DNA of 64,000 nucleotides. Origin: Druceiella hillmani (Eukaryota; Arthropoda; Insecta; Lepidoptera; Hepialidae). The position numbers and the translations under genes are program-made. Positions within the stretch are counted from its first letter, which is position 1. Every line of letters begins with the position of its first letter. The notes beneath the pieces are model-generated. The model searched no databases. It saw only the letters and a program-made list of their open reading frames with translations, and was not told where the DNA came from. Positions 60,170 to 64,000 of the stretch are shown piece after piece. Location of the stretch: contig JAYKKI010000009.1 in assembly GCA_039881145.1 (NCBI GenBank), positions 6,358,501 to 6,422,500 on the forward strand, read 5' to 3'.

Positions 60170-60749
60170 AATAACGAAAGTATGTACGTCACAAAACCTG
60201 AAGGAGGAAAAGAGAAAATCGCTTGATTATTACTGAGTGATATCTTGAAACAATGGCACGCAACAAACCGTATCACTAAACATTTCAATCACGCGCACAA
60301 TAACTCAATTACATTTTACGTATTTTACTGGAATGTACATGCTCATTTGTTAATTCATTCATCATCCGTGAACCCCTATTGCACCATTTCTTTCATAAAC
60401 ACTCATGACATCTTTACATTTTTCAAATTTTTTATCCCTTTCAAGTAAAATATTATACTTCAGTACATTATTTCTCAAATCTCCGGAAATGCAGTGAATC
60501 ATATATTATAAACAAATTAGCGCCTAAAAGTCTAACAACATATTATTTCAACACTCCTAATATACCCATCTGCAAATAATTTATCGCTCCGCTACTTGTG
60601 GTACCCTGATCAAATATTAAAGTTAAGGGTTCCAAATTACACAATTTGACTACTTTTTTCAAAATAATACTCAAACGATGGGTGGAGTGGTACCTGCAGA
60701 AATAATATGCAAACACTGGCTTCTCTGGCTCACAAATACCTCCTAACAT
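60170..60749 (-). pseudogene. P-element-like transposase relic
   Basis: Minus-strand text: EKPVFAYYFCRYHSTHRLSI, V-V-K-L-C-N-L-E-P-L-T-L, then IFDQGTTSSGAINYLQ, the C/F-D-Q-G-x-x-N/S block of P-element (THAP9-like) transposases. Next comes L-L-G-A-N-L-F-I-I-Y-D-S-L-H-F (decayed Y-D-x-P-H-L), DLRNNVLKYNILLERDKKFE, C-K-D-V-M-S-V-Y-E-R-N, two stops, then MNELTNEHVHSSKIRKM (L-T-x-E-H-V-x-P-x-K-x-x-K-M) and a fading tail. Order and motifs match the catalytic region. No THAP domain or terminal repeat was found. Confidence 0.78.
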
Positions 60750-62240
60750 AAATATGACAAAACTCTAGAATGAACTGTTAATCTGAATACTCACTATCAG
60801 CAGACTTTTGCTCCCTTTCACCCTCAAAATTTACAATATCACCAATAATTTGTTTTTTCTGGACAATTAAAATTCATATCGAAAGATAAAGTCATAAAAA
60901 TAATAGAATAATATTTTGTACGATAACCCCATTAAGGAATTTCCTTTTTTTTTAAGAAGTTACGATGTTATTATTGTTTAAATATTGACCAAATTTAACA
61001 AATTCTAAAACCGAACGAAATAGACCTATCAATGACACTATGAATATTTTTGTGGCAGCTTATAAAATACCAGTTTATGGATGTGTATTGCGGAATAAAG
61101 TAACTTTTTATCAAAGCTGATGAGTTTTTACCCCAGTAGACGTGCAGAATATATATTCAGCTCTTCATCACCGATATTGTTCAACCAATTCAACAATTCT
61201 TCGACGTTCAAAATCAGAGAAGGGTATTTATTAGATATAAGATTTAGATGTAATTGAGATAAGATATTAATAAATATTTTGAAATGAATAGAAATAAATT
61301 TTAACTTACGATGGAAATGATGGAAAAGAGATTTATGGCTACAACTCACCATGTTAAGAAAATGTAAAAAGAATAATAGAGTACTAATAAAAGAGTAAAA
61401 TATAGTATGTATTATACATTTTAATTAAATATTATGATTTAATATAAAACATTTGCAAATATATTCAAATTAAGAAATTGTAATCGGACAAGCCATTTCA
61501 AAAAGAGATGTTGCTCAATTTTCATATCATAAAGTACTAGGTTGTTCTATATTTTGTAAAATATATTTAAGCATAACTATATAGTTATGATAATATAGAT
61601 AGATGTATTCTAAGTGTGTCAAAGAGATGGGATTTTTGCATTTCATTTTGAATATTTCTAGGAAATAGTTGCGCTTGCTAGTTGCGGCCGCAACTGATCC
61701 GCGGGTGACAAAAGTACCTACTTAAAATATAAAATTACCTGTAATGTTCTAAGCAGATGAAAATCCTACAGGTATTTAATCGCTTTAATCATTTTGGTTA
61801 ATTTATGTTGAGTATCTTTATTATTATACAATGAAAGAAAGAAGCTACGAAGAAGACGCAAACAAAAACCAAAGAGGAAAACCATAAATTTAAAATTTAA
61901 TTAATCGAGATTTTTGCGTTTATTCAAAACTAAAATGACTGACCTGTGTTATTAGTTAAAAAAATGCGTGCATAAAAAGAAATAAAATTAGAACGGACAA
62001 TTTAAAACTAAGCACGTTAATTAATATTAAATATCCTCTCCTTGATGCAAGGAAAGAAGTCGTTAAGGAACTTTGCAAGTGTCGAAAAAAGTAAAGTTCT
62101 GTATTTAATTACTGAATGCCATCTTCCAACTATGTTAACATTGCAAGTTTTGTGGACAATCAGTTGCCGAGAGAAGAAAACTATATAAAGATGAATAATA
62201 TATAATAAGCAACCAAGTCAAAGGTCTTAATCGGTTTTAA
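60750..62240. other. No gene confirmed
   Basis: AT-rich. A 74-residue minus-strand frame (61128-61352) ending VEELLNWLNNIGDEELNIYS could be an N-terminal piece of the neighbouring P-like relic or unrelated. A NotI-like GCGGCCGC lies near 61684. Confidence 0.35.
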
Positions 62241-62249
62241 ATTTATCAA

Positions 62250-62470
62250 TACCAAATGACCGGCATGAGAAACGGATTTGACGCTATTATGAGAGAAAGA
62301 AATGATCACGAGTTATTTACTTACTATTGCGTCACACATCAACAAGTGTTTCTATGCATGAAGCCATTTGCGAAACAAAGGACGGATAATGCCCAATATG
62401 TATGGAGTTTATGGCCTATTTGTGAACATAAACGACTGATATATTATATTTTAGAGTATAGCATAGCTTA
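62250..62470 (+). pseudogene. ZBED/hAT transposase relic
   Basis: Reads MTGMRNGFDAIMRERNDHEL then T-Y-Y-C-V-T-H-Q-Q-V-F. This resembles the D-G-A-x-A-M-T-G-x-x-x-G-F-x-A-L and Y-H-C-I-I-H-Q-Q-x-L block of hAT transposases of the ZBED/FAM200 kind, with the C-x-x-H preserved. Only this block remains. It is different from the hAT-like element at 43.7-46.3 kb. Confidence 0.6.
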
Positions 62471-62489
62471 GTGGAACAGTTCAGTCAGC

Positions 62490-62494
62490 ATATG

Positions 62495-62575
<81 letters not shown>
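62490..62575. repeat. (TA)n microsatellite with short (TG)n end
   Basis: About 75 bp of TA followed by TGTGTGTG. Confidence 0.95.
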
Positions 62576-62577
<2 letters not shown>

Positions 62578-63066
62578 ATAAATGTGTATAAATTTTCATT
62601 AACCCATTCCTACTTTCACATTACGACACAGAGAATTTTTTCAGTTGAGGCAGTGGACGTACTCGTACTTGTGTCTATCATATTAAATATTTAGATGAAA
62701 ATATAATATATGCAATCGAGAAAATTTCTAAGGACAAAAAAGATCAAAAAGTTAAATGGATGCAAAGAGTAATCGTTTATATGTTTCGTATCTCATATTT
62801 TTACGAGTAATTGTTCATATATTTTGTAATCTTCATATTGTTAACACTTGGCTGAAATTGGCATTCTCTTTTGTAAAGTTTTGAAATTGGTGATAACAAT
62901 ACGAACATCGTTATAGGTTAGGCTTATTTTATTTTTAAATTCAGAGTTAAACTTCTGACGCACATAAAATATATTGGTCATAAGGAGGAAACATTTTCAA
63001 AATATTAGCTTTCTTTTCAACAGAATTGAAAGCATTTTTTTTGAAAGGGACCACTATATAAATGTG

Positions 63067-63067
<1 letters not shown>
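62576..63067. other. No gene seen
   Basis: AT-rich spacer between two microsatellites. Confidence 0.5.
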
Positions 63068-63106
<39 letters not shown>

Positions 63107-63112
63107 TGTATA

Positions 63113-63178
<66 letters not shown>

Positions 63179-63181
63179 TAA
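63068..63181. repeat. (TA)n microsatellite with CA/GTA interruptions
   Basis: About 110 bp of TA, interrupted by TACACATATATG and TATACATA. Tyr-Ile open frames on both strands are artefacts. Confidence 0.95.
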
Positions 63182-63668
63182 TTTAACTGCGCAGGTGGGT
63201 GTTTATAAATAATCTTATTTCCTTTGTACAAAGGGACTTCTATAATTCTGGTATTCATGTTGCATTTCAACTATTCTTAAGTATTGTACGTACAGATTTA
63301 CCAATCTCAGTTTGCTATTTAATATTGTTCACTAAAACTTTGAAATGCGTAAAACAACTGTAATATTTTAATGTTTTAAATATTTTATATTTAAGGTGAG
63401 CGCTAGAGCTGAGTAACACTTACTCTCTTGCAAAAAAACAGCCTGCAAGTATTTTAAAATTTCAATGCCCACCCAGCCCTGGCGATATGGACTATTTTGT
63501 CCTTTGCAATTACATAGAATGCTTTATTTTGTCATCTTTACTTTCCATATATAGAAAAGCCTATTAATCAACTATCCTACTCAATAAAACATGTAACTCT
63601 CATTCGAAAAAATCACGTAGATCATCGTCGTCTTTCATTTCGTGCTATGTAGAGAAATTTACCAAATT
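63182..63668. other. No gene seen
   Basis: A CCCACCCAGCCCTGG patch near 63470 is the only less AT-rich spot. Confidence 0.5.
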
Positions 63669-64000
63669 CAAGGAAATTAAATCATAGAATAAATAAATAA
63701 TTAAAATGATTAAAAAGATTCTTTTAAAAACAAATTGAACTACTCATGTAATTAAATCATGGAATAAATCAAGGAGATTAAATCATGAAATAAATAAATA
63801 ATTAAAATTATTAAAAAGATTCTTTTAAAAACAAATTGAACTACTCATGTAATTAAATCATGGAATAAATCAAGGAGATTAAATCATGGAATAAATAAAT
63901 AATTAAAATTATTAAAAAGATTCTTTTAAAAACAAATTGAACTACTCATGTAATTAAATCATGGAATAAATCAAGGAAATTAAATCATGGAATAAATAAA
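63669..64000. repeat. 101-bp tandem array, continues past the window
   Basis: The unit begins AGGARATTAAATCATGGAAT, runs through AATAATTAAAATTATTAAAA and AAGATTCTTTTAAAAACAAA, then TTGAACTACTCATGTAATTA and AATCATGGAATAAATCA. Starts at 63671, 63772, 63873 and 63974, exactly 101 bp apart. Units differ at only a few positions. Within each unit ATTAAATCATGGAATAAAT occurs twice. Confidence 0.95.

Noticed and set aside
1..64000. CRISPR arrays, bacterial operons, organellar or viral genes
   Set aside because: No regularly spaced direct repeats with unique spacers, no long uninterrupted ORFs and no such gene signatures; sequence and splice signals are those of an animal nuclear genome.

Overview
This is an insect-type nuclear genome window. 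It is strongly A+T-rich, with gene exons scattered across long introns, GT-AG splice sites, many (TA)n microsatellites and a dense layer of decayed transposable elements. I see no bacterial, viral or organellar gene. The order of insect cannot be fixed from the sequence.

Host genes. Two related genes of the CRAL-TRIO (Sec14-like, alpha-tocopherol-transfer-protein-like) family lie on the minus strand. Gene A has three phase-compatible exons at 3130-3292, 2238-2454 and 1453-1645, and its 3' part should lie left of the window. Gene B has a matching first coding exon at 48037-48199 (same 163 nt length, 32 of 54 residues identical), a CRAL-TRIO core exon at 38687-38892 and the C-terminal exon at 38010-38164. 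Its middle exons were not found, and its large intron holds a nest of transposons. Exon phases in gene B do not fit together cleanly, so it may be a pseudogene or incompletely resolved.

Mobile-element layer, left to right: an RT-LINE fragment (7745-8700); a small non-autonomous Helitron-like unit (about 15001-15282); dispersed repeats near 18.6, 25.0, 32.0 and 35.5 kb; a diverged satellite with a ~216-bp period (19.06-21.13 kb) plus a lone monomer at 23.87 kb; a decayed piggyBac element between two inverted ~210-bp arms (40883-43618); a hAT-like transposase with a GGGTGTCCC terminus (43.69-46.3 kb); an internally deleted Helitron on the minus strand (54706 to about 57261); a 28-bp minisatellite; an intronless, broken glutaminyl-tRNA synthetase copy (58436 to about 59990); a P-element-like relic (60.17-60.75 kb); a ZBED/hAT relic (62.25-62.47 kb); and a 101-bp tandem array running off the right edge.

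Most interesting feature. The Helitron carries, upstream of its coding remnant, a dense array of alternating TTC/GAA pentamers matching the heat-shock element consensus (56953-57120), followed at promoter-like spacing by a TATA box and a TCAGT initiator. This looks like a mobile heat-shock-responsive promoter.
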